A stretch of 64,000 nt of DNA, from NCBI RefSeq assembly GCF_003600835.1, contig NZ_NQYC01000001.1:2961001-3025000 (forward strand), written 5' to 3'. Below, piece after piece: positions 7,810-17,086 of the stretch. A program made the translations under genes and the position numbers. Under the pieces are notes generated by a model, which worked only from the letters and a program-made list of their open reading frames with translations, was not told the DNA's origin and ran no database searches. Positions within the stretch are counted from its first letter, which is position 1, and each line of letters opens with the position of its first letter. This DNA is from Bacillus sp. PK3_68. Its GTDB lineage: Bacteria > Bacillota > Bacilli > Bacillales > Domibacillaceae.

Positions 7810-8769
7810 ATGTTTAAATCTACTAATCTCGATCAATTTCCTTTTCCGTTTACAAGTGGAAACTACCGTTATTCCAATGACTTAAAGAAGCTGGAGAATA
7901 TAAATTGTGTTGAAATTACGCCGGAGTACAAAATACAAGTCTTGAAGAAACGGGAACTGCTAGAAGAACAGCCGGAAGTGCGCTTTCAATCCTTCCCTCA
8001 TACGTTAGAAATGCAATGGGAAGTAGCTGAAATGCTGATCGATATGGCCGTTACTAGATACCCGGAATACTTCAAAGTTGAAAAAGATGGCGATAAGTGG
8101 ACATTCCAAAATCTAATTTTTGGAGAAACCGAAACCTTCATTTTTGGAGATGAAACGAGCATCCCATATGAGCCTCTTGACTTTATCGGCCGTCATTTTC
8201 ATACAGACTTCGTGTTAATGGTGCATAGGGATGACAACTTTTATTTAGAAGTTGCTCAAGAATCGTACGCCGCTTTATTTTCCCCTCATTGGAACAAGGG
8301 AATGTCGTTTGATGAAATTCATGGCCCTGTTCCTTTCGTTTCAAGGACGGGAGTCGATCTTGTAGCAAGAGTAAGAGAATTTTTACTTCGCATTGAACCG
8401 GGTACGCCATGGACAAGAATCAACTGGAATTTGATGGCTGACCGCTGGGACGTAAACTATGAAACGATGGACATTTGGGGACCAGAAAGATTAAAGGTAA
8501 ACGCGGAAAATGCAGGAAAACTTGTCCATCTTCGTGTAGAAGAGCAGAAGTTTTACCGCATGCCGCGCAGCAATGCCATTTTGTTTGTATTAAATACACA
8601 GTTTCTTCCATTAGAGGATCTTGCGAAAAGACCAGAATGGCTCGATTTAACGTACAGCGTTCTGCAAGATATTCCAGAGCCGATGGCTGAATACAAAGGA
8701 ATGGCGCCTTTCCTGGCTCCTTCAGTCGAGTATTTAAAGAACTTAGTGGAAAGCATCAAAGTAAATTAA
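7810..8769 (+). CDS. Heme-dependent oxidative N-demethylase, heme subunit (DUF3445)
   Basis: A 319-residue protein of the DUF3445 family, recognised by NYRYSNDLKKLE near the start, PHTLEMQWEVAEML, and the mid-protein pattern FIGRHFHTDFVLMVH followed by SPHWNKGMSFDEIHGPVP. The family contains the heme- and PAS-fold catalytic subunit of the oxidative N-demethylase (HODM/dimethylamine monooxygenase), which releases formaldehyde from secondary amines using O2 and reductant. Start ATG 7810 has AAGGAGG 8 bases upstream; the longer TTG start would place the ribosome site inside the gene. It lies between hemA, which would supply its cofactor, and the small subunit. Dimethylamine is the best characterised substrate, but the neighbouring permease leaves others open. 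Confidence 0.85.
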   Translation: MFKSTNLDQFPFPFTSGNYRYSNDLKKLENINCVEITPEYKIQVLKKRELLEEQPEVRFQSFPHTLEMQWEVAEMLIDMAVTRYPEYFKVEKDGDKWTFQNLIFGETETFIFGDETSIPYEPLDFIGRHFHTDFVLMVHRDDNFYLEVAQESYAALFSPHWNKGMSFDEIHGPVPFVSRTGVDLVARVREFLLRIEPGTPWTRINWNLMADRWDVNYETMDIWGPERLKVNAENAGKLVHLRVEEQKFYRMPRSNAILFVLNTQFLPLEDLAKRPEWLDLTYSVLQDIPEPMAEYKGMAPFLAPSVEYLKNLVESIKVN

Positions 8770-8799
8770 GAAAGTTTATCTGGAGGATGGTGAAAAAGT

Positions 8800-9294
8800 A
8801 TGTATAACAGTCCTGTGTTTTTTGATCGTTCAGAAGCAATTGTTGAAAAGTTTTCTATACAGCCTGAAAGAAGAAAGTATCTCATCGTTTTTGATCAGAA
8901 AGCCGATCACGAGCTCAAACATTTTTTGAACTATATTGAGCAGGAAGTAGACTATGAAACGTTTGAAATGGCAGAAGAAAGAGACAGAGAAGAGATTCAG
9001 GAAGTGCTGCTTAATCAAAAGATGGGGACACAGCTTTATATTGCGACTGATTGGGACAACGCAGAAGCGGTCTTCACGGCAGCGATAGAAGCGGGATTTA
9101 CGGAGGAAGAAATTCAGGTAGTCGTTTACGGACCGAAAAGGCGATATGTCTACTGTATGAAATGTTATAGCTTGAGTGAAATTGATGAAGCTCCAGAAGT
9201 CCAATGTTCTCATTGTGATGCCCACATGGAAGTGGGACCGTTCTTTTCGAAAGTACGTAAAGGCTATATTGGTTATCCATTTATCCCGAACTAA
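8800..9294 (+). CDS. Dimethylamine monooxygenase small subunit, DmmA-like
   Basis: A 164-residue protein. The C-terminal third carries two CxxC pairs (YCMKC near 127 and CSHC about 20 residues later), forming a rubredoxin- or zinc-ribbon-like knuckle typical of the DmmA-like C-terminal domain. The N-terminal part has a Rossmann-like alternation (KYLIVFDQ, TQLYIATDWDNAE, QVVVYGP). In characterised systems this small subunit joins the heme subunit and the reductase. It has a GGAGG ribosome site and sits 30 bases after the DUF3445 gene and 43 before the reductase, so all are cotranscribed. Whether the cysteines bind zinc or iron is not decidable here. Confidence 0.75.
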   Translation: MYNSPVFFDRSEAIVEKFSIQPERRKYLIVFDQKADHELKHFLNYIEQEVDYETFEMAEERDREEIQEVLLNQKMGTQLYIATDWDNAEAVFTAAIEAGFTEEEIQVVVYGPKRRYVYCMKCYSLSEIDEAPEVQCSHCDAHMEVGPFFSKVRKGYIGYPFIPN

Positions 9295-9337
9295 TCAAGA
9301 TAGATGAAAACTTTATACAACGATAGGAGTGATTCAT

Positions 9338-10303
9338 ATGAGAGTAGCAGGAAATATCAAGATGTACGTCGGGAAAATCGAGAAGGTAACAGAGACCGTT
9401 AAACGTTTCTACCTGCACCCGGAGGATCAAAAGCCATTGCCTGCATTTACAGGCGGTGCGCATGTTACCACCTTTATAAAAGCAGGGGAGAATGTAATTG
9501 AAAGAAATTATTCACTCGTCAGTCATCCGACAGACCGCTCGCATTATTCCATTTCTATTCGCCGCGATGACAATTCGAGAGGAGGATCTGTCTACTGGCA
9601 TGATCGTGTGAAAGAAGGAGACTGTCTGGAAGTAAGCTTTCCAAAAAATCATTTTCCGCTCAGCTTTCAGGCGAAGCACCACGTTTTTTATGCTGCTGGT
9701 ATCGGCATTACTCCATTTTTAACGATGATGGCCGATCTTGAAGCGGAAGGAAAAAGCTTTGAATTGCATTATGCCGCCAGAACAAAAGAGCTTTGTGCTT
9801 TTTATGATTACTTAAATGAAAAGTATCCGGGAAAATGCACCTTTTATTTTTCCAGGGGAGAGCAGCCTGCAAAAATGTCTCCAGAAACGATGAAAGATCA
9901 CCGAATTGGTTCACATGTGTATTTCTGCGGACCGGTTTCAATGGTAACAGAATACAGGAAGGCAGCAAAGTCATACGGTTATCCAGAAAAATCCGTTCAC
10001 TTTGAATTGTTTGCAGCAGCAGCCGATGGACCAAATCATCCATTCGTTGTTGAACTTTCCAACAGCAACAAGCTTCTGGAGATTGAGGCGGATCAATCTC
10101 TTTTAGAGGCCCTTTTGAGCGCAGGAGTGGATGCCCCGTATTCTTGTAAAGTTGGCGGATGTGGAAGCTGTGAAGTAGAAGTGGTAAATGGGGAAGTGGA
10201 TCATCGCGACCTGTTTTATAAAGAGGAAGAAAGAAAAGAGAGAAACACAATCTTAACTTGCTGTTCAAGAGCGAAAGAAGGAAAGCTCGTTCTAAATCTA
10301 TAG
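9338..10303 (+). CDS. FMN/2Fe-2S oxidoreductase subunit (PDR/VanB type) of the N-demethylase
   Basis: A 321-residue electron-transfer protein. It has an N-terminal flavin-binding barrel (ERNYSLVSHP; RGGSVYWHD), a pyridine-nucleotide domain (FYAAGIGITPFLTMM; VYFCGPVSMV), and a C-terminal plant-type ferredoxin domain with CKVGGCGSC and a final Cys in LTCC. This order is that of phthalate dioxygenase reductase and VanB, and of the beta subunit of HODM/DmmB. It should pass electrons from NAD(P)H via flavin and the 2Fe-2S cluster to the heme subunit. Start ATG 9338 follows ATAGGAGTG with good spacing; the upstream GTG 9329 overlaps that site. It is followed after 24 bases by an aldehyde dehydrogenase. 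Confidence 0.88.
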   Translation: MRVAGNIKMYVGKIEKVTETVKRFYLHPEDQKPLPAFTGGAHVTTFIKAGENVIERNYSLVSHPTDRSHYSISIRRDDNSRGGSVYWHDRVKEGDCLEVSFPKNHFPLSFQAKHHVFYAAGIGITPFLTMMADLEAEGKSFELHYAARTKELCAFYDYLNEKYPGKCTFYFSRGEQPAKMSPETMKDHRIGSHVYFCGPVSMVTEYRKAAKSYGYPEKSVHFELFAAAADGPNHPFVVELSNSNKLLEIEADQSLLEALLSAGVDAPYSCKVGGCGSCEVEVVNGEVDHRDLFYKEEERKERNTILTCCSRAKEGKLVLNL

Positions 10304-10327
10304 AAGTGATCATGGGAGGAAAATAAA

Positions 10328-11818
10328 ATGACTGTGACAACACAAGTGTTAGAATTGAAAAATTATATTAACGGGGAATGGAGAACAGCAAGTAACCCGG
10401 ATACGAATGAAGTGTTTAACCCAGCAAATGGAGAGCTGATTGCCAGAGCTCCACGGGCAACGAAAGAAGAAACAGAAGAAGCGATTCAAGTAGCAAAACA
10501 AGCATTCGAAAGCGGAGTATGGTCTGATTTGAGTGCACAGGAACGAGCAAAGTTTCTTTTCAAGATCGCGGATAAAATTGAAGAAATGTATGATGAGCTT
10601 GTTGAGCTGGAAGTAAGAGATAACGGTAAAACAAAGGGAGAGGCTGAGTTCGATGTTGCCGATGCGGCTACATGTTTCCGCTATTATGCTGGTCTTATTA
10701 CAACGCCGGACGGTGAAACTTATCATGTACCGGAGCCAGTGCAGGCAATGGTTGTACGTGAGCCGGTGGGAGTGGCTGGTCTGATTGTTCCATGGAATTT
10801 CCCATTATTAATGAGTGTTTGGAAAATTGCCCCGGCACTTGCGGCAGGGAATACGATCGTTTTCAAGCCGGCAGAAGTAACACCATGCACAGCCATGAAG
10901 CTGTTTGAAATCCTTGAAGAAGTGGGTATTCCTAAAGGCGTCGCTAATATGGTGATGGGCAAAGGATCTATTGTTGGCCAGACGATCGCTGAAAGCAAGG
11001 ATGTAGATGTCGTTTCTTTTACAGGAAGTACAGAGGTAGGCCGCCGCATCATGCAGGCTGCTTCAGGCAACTTAAAGAAAATCTCGCTTGAGCTCGGCGG
11101 AAAATCTCCTAACATTATTTTCGCTGATGCTGATTTTGAAACAGCGGTCGATTATGCGTTGTTTGGAATTTTCTTTGGAGCCGGCCAAGTTTGTTCTGCC
11201 GGAAGCCGCATTCTCGTGGAAGAGAGCGTTCACGATCAATTTGTTGAGAGATTTATCAAGCGGGCAAAAAGAATTAAAGTAGGGCCTGGTCTTGAAGAAG
11301 GATCAGAAATGGGAGCTATCGTTTCGGAGGAGCAAATGGAAAGCATTTTGAAGTATATTGAGATTGGCAAACAGGAAGGAGCGACGCTAGCTTTAGGCGG
11401 AAAGCGCCTGACTGAAAATGGCCTTGATAAAGGTTACTTTATTGAACCTACTGTTTTCACAAATGTCACTTCGAATATGCGCGTTGTCCAAGAGGAAATT
11501 TTCGGGCCAGTCGTCGTGATCCAAAAGTTCAAAGATGAGGCCGAAGCGATTCAATTGGCCAATGACTCTGATTTTGGTCTTGCAGGCGGCGTATTTTCAC
11601 AAGACGGGGCAAAAGCATTACGGGTGATTAAAAAGGTTCGCTCTGGTATTACTTGGATTAACGCTTATCACCCAACCTATGTAGAAGCGCCTTGGGGAGG
11701 CTACAAGCAAAGCGGGATTGGCCGCAGTCTCGGAAAGTACGGACTTGAGGATTTCCAGGAAATTAAGCAAATTAATATTAACCTGGCTGTTGAGCCAGTA
11801 GGCTGGTTTTCAAATTAA
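10328..11818 (+). CDS. Aldehyde dehydrogenase (betaine aldehyde dehydrogenase-like)
   Basis: A 496-residue NAD(P)-dependent aldehyde dehydrogenase. It carries the cofactor-site motif VPWNFPLLMSVWK, the glutamate motif LELGGKSP, the catalytic cysteine in GQVCSAGSR, and the C-terminal WGGYKQSGIGRSLG. It is the last gene of the N-demethylase operon, so it probably oxidises the aldehyde left after the amine is released, or the formaldehyde itself; the BetB-like sequence favours a larger aldehyde. It is closely similar throughout to the aldehyde dehydrogenase at 49922-51418 in the second sigma-54 regulon, including near-identical C-termini, which suggests duplication with separate recruitment. The operon ends at the hairpin at 11832-11886. 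Confidence 0.9.
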   Translation: MTVTTQVLELKNYINGEWRTASNPDTNEVFNPANGELIARAPRATKEETEEAIQVAKQAFESGVWSDLSAQERAKFLFKIADKIEEMYDELVELEVRDNGKTKGEAEFDVADAATCFRYYAGLITTPDGETYHVPEPVQAMVVREPVGVAGLIVPWNFPLLMSVWKIAPALAAGNTIVFKPAEVTPCTAMKLFEILEEVGIPKGVANMVMGKGSIVGQTIAESKDVDVVSFTGSTEVGRRIMQAASGNLKKISLELGGKSPNIIFADADFETAVDYALFGIFFGAGQVCSAGSRILVEESVHDQFVERFIKRAKRIKVGPGLEEGSEMGAIVSEEQMESILKYIEIGKQEGATLALGGKRLTENGLDKGYFIEPTVFTNVTSNMRVVQEEIFGPVVVIQKFKDEAEAIQLANDSDFGLAGGVFSQDGAKALRVIKKVRSGITWINAYHPTYVEAPWGGYKQSGIGRSLGKYGLEDFQEIKQININLAVEPVGWFSN

Positions 11819-11831
11819 TAGAAGATAGTAG

Positions 11832-11886
11832 AAAGGAGCTGCTTCAGAGGCCGGTCAGTAACCGGTTGTCTGGCAGCTCCTTTTCG
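11832..11886. terminator. Bidirectional terminator between aldehyde dehydrogenase and yerO-like gene
   Basis: AAAGGAGCTGC pairs with GCAGCTCCTTTT, with an internal ACCGG-centred hairpin in the loop. It lies between two converging genes. Confidence 0.7.
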
Positions 11887-11891
11887 AATGT

Positions 11892-12758
11892 TTACAATTT
11901 GAAGTTATATAATGCTGCGATTTCCTGACGGTACTTATCAAATGTCTTGATGCCTTGAAAGTTTGAAAGCATTCCCTGGATCACGGGAATTCGCGGGTTC
12001 ACTTTAGCTGCTTCTGCTGCCAGTACTTCCAATGACACATCCAAGCCGTTTTTATCATCCATGTTCTCTAATTCTTTCTTCATTGCTTGCAAGATCGTGT
12101 GAAGGGTACCGTTGCTTGGCAAAAAGATCGCTTTTGTTTTATTCAGCAAATCAGTGACTGTTTGTTCGGAAAGGAGAGGAAGATCAGTAGAAAGCCCCTC
12201 TGCCAAGCTATCCATTCTTCTCATAATGTACTCAGCAATTTCCTGAAAGTTAAAGCTGTCTGCATCCACTAATATGACCTTTATATAAGAGTGGAAAATC
12301 CCGTCCAGCATCGTAGATAAGTCCCAAACAAACGGTTCGAGCTTTTCGCCATAAATAGAAAGCAAGCCCTCCCGATAAAACATTTGAGATTCCATATGCA
12401 TGCGGAAAAGCAGTTCTTTCACGGTATCATTTAAAGGGATCGCCTGTTCACGAGCCTGCATAATGATAAATTCTTTATGCTCGCTTAATGCTCCGATTAA
12501 TTCTTTTAATTGATATACAAATTTTTCTCGCGGCGACAAGGCTTGATCTTCATATAGAGAGAGCCTTTTTTCAATAATATTAAAGTAATATTGAAGGGTG
12601 GAATAGAGCAAATCATCCTTGGATTTAAAATATAAATAAAAAGCTCCTTTTGATATGCCGGCTTCATCAGCAATTTCCTGAATGGACGTTGCGGCGAATC
12701 CTTTTGCAGCGAAGAGCTTAATAGCAGTCTCGATAACTAATTTTTCTTTCTCCTTCAA
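11892..12758 (-). CDS. TetR family repressor, YerO-like
   Basis: A 288-residue regulator. The N-terminal HTH is clear (AAKGFAATSIQEIADEAGISKGAFYLYFKSKDDLL, about 14-48), and a long all-helical ligand domain follows, larger than the usual 190-210 residues. It is divergently transcribed from an RND exporter gene, the same arrangement as yerO and swrC (yerP) in B. subtilis, so it most likely represses the pump. A near-perfect dyad in the shared intergenic region is the candidate operator. The inducer is unknown; swrC homologues handle surfactin-like and other amphiphilic compounds. Confidence 0.85.
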   Translation of the reverse strand: MKEKEKLVIETAIKLFAAKGFAATSIQEIADEAGISKGAFYLYFKSKDDLLYSTLQYYFNIIEKRLSLYEDQALSPREKFVYQLKELIGALSEHKEFIIMQAREQAIPLNDTVKELLFRMHMESQMFYREGLLSIYGEKLEPFVWDLSTMLDGIFHSYIKVILVDADSFNFQEIAEYIMRRMDSLAEGLSTDLPLLSEQTVTDLLNKTKAIFLPSNGTLHTILQAMKKELENMDDKNGLDVSLEVLAAEAAKVNPRIPVIQGMLSNFQGIKTFDKYRQEIAALYNFKL

Positions 12759-12907
12759 CGGGCTCCCTCTTTCACTGTTATTTCAGGCTGTTCTTATGAA
12801 AAGCAGACTTTATCTACACTCAATAGTAGTTATAGTTATTATGCTTATTTTCACGGTTTTGTAAAACTTTTTTCAACTTTTATAAAAAAAAGTAAAAGCA
12901 ATTGACT

Positions 12908-12929
12908 TGTGACTGACTGGTCAGTTACA
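12908..12929. promoter_or_regulatory. Candidate TetR operator in the yerO/swrC intergenic region
   Basis: ACTGAC-TG-GTCAGT (12912-12925) is a perfect dyad. It extends outward to TGT/ACA with one mismatched pair. It starts directly after a TTGACT -35-like hexamer and lies 71 bases before the exporter start, where a bound TetR dimer would block transcription. Confidence 0.75.
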
Positions 12930-12996
12930 TTTAAACAGTCAAATTATATAGTAAAGAAAAGTCCGAAGTCAATAAGAAAAAATAAGGAGAAAAAGC

Positions 12997-15900
12997 ATGC
13001 AAAAAATCATTCAGTTTTCCTTGAAAAATAAGTTTGCTGTCTGGCTAATGACCATTATTGTGGCAGTTGCAGGGTTATATGCCGGAATGAACATGAAGCT
13101 AGAGACGATACCGGATATTAACACACCGCTCGTTTCTGTTACCACCATCTATCCTGGCGCTACGCCAGAACAGGTAGCTGAAAAAATATCAGAACCTATC
13201 GAAAAGAGAGTACAAAATATGGATGGGGTTACAAATGTAAGCTCATCATCTTTCCAAAATGCTTCTTCTATACAGATCGAGTATGATTTCGATAAAGATA
13301 TGGAAAAAGCACAAGCTGAAGTACAGGAAGAACTGAGTAAGATAGAACTTCCTGAGGGTGTGGATGATCCCGATGTATCCCGTCTGAGTATTAATGCATT
13401 TCCAATTATGTCGCTAAGCCTTTCCAACAGTAAGCAGTCATTGGCCGAGCTGACAAAAACAATGGAAGATACAATTTTGCCAGAAATTGAGGGGATCGAG
13501 GGAGTATCAGCTGTTCAAGTTTCAGGTAGTCAAGTGTATGAAGTAGACATCAAGTTTGATAATGAAAAGATGAAGAAATACGGACTTGATGAGGAAACTG
13601 TTAAAAACCTGATTAAAGGCTCTAGCGTGACTATGCCGCTCGGTCTTTATACGTTTAAAGATGCGGAGAAATCCGTTGTAGTGGATGGAGAAATTGCCAG
13701 TCTGAAAGATTTAAAAGCAATGAAAATACCAGCAATGCCAGCTGGAGCTGGCGGCGGACAGCCACAAGGTGCAGCTGCAGCCAACCCGGCACCGGGAGCA
13801 GCAATCCCAACAGTGGAACTTCAGGACATTGCCGATGTGAAGTTAAATGGCAAAGCAGATTCAATATCTAAGACAAATGGTGAAACATCCATCGGTATGC
13901 AAATTGTTAAGGCTGCTGATGCGAATACAGTGGATGTAGTAAATGCAGTAAAAGATAAGTTGGATGACCTGGAGAAAGAAATAGATGGCTTACAGGCGAC
14001 GCCGATTTTCGACCAAGGAAAACCAATCGAACAATCCGTAGAAACGATGTTAAGCAAAGCCATATTTGGAGCCTTCTTTGCTGTTATTATTATTTTGCTG
14101 TTCCTGCGTAATTTCCGTACGACAGTGATCTCAGTCGTTTCGATTCCTTTATCCTTGCTGATTGCCATTTTGCTGTTGAAGCAAATGGATATCACGCTGA
14201 ATATGATGACACTTGGTGCCATGACCGTAGCGATCGGCCGGGTTATTGATGATTCTATTGTTGTCATTGAGAACATTTTCCGCCGCATGTCTCTGAAAGA
14301 CGAAAAATTGCGCGGCAAGGAACTCATTGTGGCTGCTACGAAGCAAATGTTCATTCCTATTGCTTCTTCGACGATTGTTACGATTGCTGTTTTCTTGCCA
14401 CTCGGTCTTGTGAAAGGGCCAGTCGGAGAAATGTTCCTGCCATTTGCTTTAACCATTGTTTTTGCTTTGCTTGCTTCTTTATTGATTGCCATTACGATCG
14501 TGCCAATGATGGCCCATTCTTTGTTCAAGAAGGAATTAGAAGGTGGCGCCAATCATAAAGAAGAAAAGCCGGGAAGATTGGCTGCCTTTTATAAAAAGGT
14601 GCTTAACTGGTCTCTAAATCATAAGATTATTACATCAGCTGTAGCGGTCCTGCTGTTAATCGGCAGTCTGGCGCTAGTACCGGTCATCGGTGTTAGCTTT
14701 CTTCCGTCCGAGGAAGAAAAAATGGTGATAGCAACGTATAAACCAGAACCTGGACAGACGCTTGCAGATGTAGAAAAGATCGCCGGAAAGGCAGAAGGTA
14801 TGCTGCAAGATCGCGATGGGGTGAAAACGTACCAATTTTCTGTTGGTGGGGAAAATCCGATGAACCCGGGAGATTCTAATTCAGCGATGTTCTTCATTGA
14901 ATATGATCCCGATACAAAAGGGTTTGATAAAGAAAAAGAAGCGGTTATCGATGATCTTCAAGAATTGACATCTAAAGGGGAATGGGCGAGCCAAGACTTC
15001 TCGGGAATGGGCTCAAGCAATGCTATGACTCTCCTTGTCTATGGTGAGGAAGCAAAAGATATTGAGCCAGTTGTTACAAAGCTAGAGAAGGTTCTTCAGG
15101 AGAATAAATCGTTAACAAATGTCAAAACAAGCTTATCTGATACGTATGATGAATACACGCTCGCTATGGATCAGGAAAAGCTGAGTCAGCTTGGTCTAAC
15201 GGCCGCACAAATTGGCATGGAGCTCTCAGGTGCAGGACAGAATCAAGTATTGACTACCATTAAAGAAAATGGAAAAGAAGTCAATGTATATGTTGAATCA
15301 GAAAAAGAAGATTATAAAACAATTAATGATTTAACCAAGAAGACTGTTCAGTCACCACTTGGCATGGAAGTGCCGATCAAGGAAATCGCAAAAGTAAAAG
15401 AAGGCAGCACTTCTGATACGATTACCCGTCGCAATGGCCGCATTTATGCACAGGTAAGCGGGGAGATCACTTCCAAGGATGTAGCTAAAGTGTCAGCTGA
15501 TGTCCAAAAAGAAGTGGATAAAATTAAATTGCCTTCCAATGTTGAGATTTCAATGGGCGGAGTAACAGAAGATATCGCTGATTCATTTAAGCAGCTCGGT
15601 CTAGCCATGCTTGCCGCTATAGCGATTGTCTATTTAATTCTTGTTATCACATTTGGTGGAGGGCTTGCTCCATTCGCCATCCTATTCTCCTTGCCATTCA
15701 CAATTATTGGCGGTCTTGTCGGTCTGTTGATCGCTGGCGAAACATTGAGTGTCTCAGCTATGATTGGTGCCTTAATGTTGATTGGCATCGTCGTAACAAA
15801 TGCGATTGTACTTATTGACCGTGTGATTCACAAAGAGCAGGAAGGCTTATCTACACGAGAAGCGTTATTGGAGGCTGGCGGCACACGGCTGCGTCCAATT

Positions 15901-16095
15901 CTCATGACAGCCATTGCAACAATTGGTGCTCTCGCTCCGCTTGCGGTTGGACTCGAAGGAAGCGGACTGATTTCTAAAGGACTTGGTGTTACTGTTATCG
16001 GCGGATTAACAAGCTCTACGCTGTTAACTCTGCTCATTGTACCGATTGTATATGAAAGCTTGATGAAGATTAAGAATCGGAAAAAGAAGATCTAA
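12997..16095 (+). CDS. swrC: RND family multidrug/lipopeptide exporter, SwrC (YerP)-like
   Basis: A 1032-residue proton-driven exporter of the AcrB/SwrC type. One transmembrane helix at the N-terminus is followed by a large extracytoplasmic loop, a block of helices from about 350, a second loop and a second helix block. The RND proton-relay region reads GRVIDDSIVVIENIF in TM4, and a matching GIVVTNAIVLIDR lies in the second half. An Ala/Pro/Gly-rich insertion (about 248-268) sits in the first loop. No membrane-fusion or outer-membrane partner is adjacent, as is normal for Gram-positive SwrC, which gives tolerance to surfactin and related amphiphiles. It is a single-gene unit with an AAGGAG site, controlled by the divergent TetR gene. 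Confidence 0.9.
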   Translation: MQKIIQFSLKNKFAVWLMTIIVAVAGLYAGMNMKLETIPDINTPLVSVTTIYPGATPEQVAEKISEPIEKRVQNMDGVTNVSSSSFQNASSIQIEYDFDKDMEKAQAEVQEELSKIELPEGVDDPDVSRLSINAFPIMSLSLSNSKQSLAELTKTMEDTILPEIEGIEGVSAVQVSGSQVYEVDIKFDNEKMKKYGLDEETVKNLIKGSSVTMPLGLYTFKDAEKSVVVDGEIASLKDLKAMKIPAMPAGAGGGQPQGAAAANPAPGAAIPTVELQDIADVKLNGKADSISKTNGETSIGMQIVKAADANTVDVVNAVKDKLDDLEKEIDGLQATPIFDQGKPIEQSVETMLSKAIFGAFFAVIIILLFLRNFRTTVISVVSIPLSLLIAILLLKQMDITLNMMTLGAMTVAIGRVIDDSIVVIENIFRRMSLKDEKLRGKELIVAATKQMFIPIASSTIVTIAVFLPLGLVKGPVGEMFLPFALTIVFALLASLLIAITIVPMMAHSLFKKELEGGANHKEEKPGRLAAFYKKVLNWSLNHKIITSAVAVLLLIGSLALVPVIGVSFLPSEEEKMVIATYKPEPGQTLADVEKIAGKAEGMLQDRDGVKTYQFSVGGENPMNPGDSNSAMFFIEYDPDTKGFDKEKEAVIDDLQELTSKGEWASQDFSGMGSSNAMTLLVYGEEAKDIEPVVTKLEKVLQENKSLTNVKTSLSDTYDEYTLAMDQEKLSQLGLTAAQIGMELSGAGQNQVLTTIKENGKEVNVYVESEKEDYKTINDLTKKTVQSPLGMEVPIKEIAKVKEGSTSDTITRRNGRIYAQVSGEITSKDVAKVSADVQKEVDKIKLPSNVEISMGGVTEDIADSFKQLGLAMLAAIAIVYLILVITFGGGLAPFAILFSLPFTIIGGLVGLLIAGETLSVSAMIGALMLIGIVVTNAIVLIDRVIHKEQEGLSTREALLEAGGTRLRPILMTAIATIGALAPLAVGLEGSGLISKGLGVTVIGGLTSSTLLTLLIVPIVYESLMKIKNRKKKI

Positions 16096-16133
16096 ACAAC
16101 AAAAAAGCCCGCAATTGGGCTTTTTTGTTGTTC
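16096..16133. terminator. Bidirectional terminator after swrC
   Basis: AACAACAAAAAAGCCC pairs with GGGCTTTTTTGTTGTT around GCAATT. It is strong on both strands and shared with the converging GNAT gene. Confidence 0.9.
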
Positions 16134-16176
16134 GGAAAAGATTCTTTGCTGCTAATAAGAAATTATTAAGAAGATA

Positions 16177-17055
16177 CTATGCCTGGGAAGTGATTGGATG
16201 CTGAAAAACTGCTGGGAGTGAAAAGCTATCTTTGGTACGAACAAACAGCTGATCTTTTGTCGTGTAGGCCTGTTTGCGCAGTTTGCTGTCTTCTAGATCA
16301 GGAGTGAAATAAAAAGAAATCTCGGTTGTATTTTCACCTGCTAGCTTGCTTATAATTTCTTCTATATTAAATGCTTTTTTGCTGATCAAGTCATAAATTT
16401 TTAATTGCTGTCCTTGCTTTTCAAAAATGGCTATCATGTCTTTCTCCGGCAAGTAATAAATATGTTCCGGAAAGATGTTCATGCAATGAAACATGAACAG
16501 GTCTTCTGCTTGTACCGTTCCAAAAACTTGCGAGACCGGCACGCGTTCTGCTGCAAATTGATAAATGAAGTTCAAGTCTTCAGAGTTTGTCCCATCGAGT
16601 TGCTTCATAGAAACGGGATTCTGTCCCGTTGGGAACCATTCCATGGAAAACTGGTAATCAGTTGTTCGGATAAATCCAAATTTCGGATAATAATCCAATA
16701 CCGTTTTATTTGCAAACAAATAGATAAAGTCACATTGTTCCTCGTATTCTTGCAAAACCCGGTTCATCAATTTAGCTGAAAGACCGTTATTTCGGTGATC
16801 AGGATGAGTCATGACAGTGCCGATTTGAATGGCACTTTTTTTCTTTCCTTCAATGATTGTATCCAGTACATTAACAGACACATTAGCAATAATTTGATTG
16901 CCTAAAGCATAGGAAAATGGAATATAACGATGGCCCCAGTAGCCTTTTTCATACCAGCTTTTTAATTCAAGGCCGAACACGGAGTGCGCAAGCTTAAAGA
17001 AGCTGTTTCTCCATCCTTCATTTTCTTTGTAATCTTTTGCAAATTGAATATCCAT
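16177..17055 (-). CDS. GNAT family N-acetyltransferase
   Basis: A 292-residue protein. The acetyl-CoA binding region is visible as IGTVMTHPDHRNNGLSAKLM (about 80-100), followed by FIYLFANKTVLDYYPKFGF, the usual beta5/alpha4 of GNAT enzymes. The C-terminal 150 residues form an additional domain of unknown role. Start ATG 17055 is preferred because GAGGAG lies 8 bases upstream; the ATG at 17064 overlaps it. It is the downstream neighbour of chrA on the same strand (31 bases apart) and may be cotranscribed, although a functional link is not evident. Acceptor substrate unknown. Confidence 0.8.
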   Translation of the reverse strand: MDIQFAKDYKENEGWRNSFFKLAHSVFGLELKSWYEKGYWGHRYIPFSYALGNQIIANVSVNVLDTIIEGKKKSAIQIGTVMTHPDHRNNGLSAKLMNRVLQEYEEQCDFIYLFANKTVLDYYPKFGFIRTTDYQFSMEWFPTGQNPVSMKQLDGTNSEDLNFIYQFAAERVPVSQVFGTVQAEDLFMFHCMNIFPEHIYYLPEKDMIAIFEKQGQQLKIYDLISKKAFNIEEIISKLAGENTTEISFYFTPDLEDSKLRKQAYTTKDQLFVRTKDSFSLPAVFQHPITSQA

Positions 17056-17086
17056 TCGCGACATCTCCTCTTTTTGTCAATGTATG

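Noticed and set aside
13821-14552. 243-codon antisense frame inside swrC
   Set aside because: It lies entirely within a well-supported exporter gene, has no ribosome site, and its translation has shadow-like composition.
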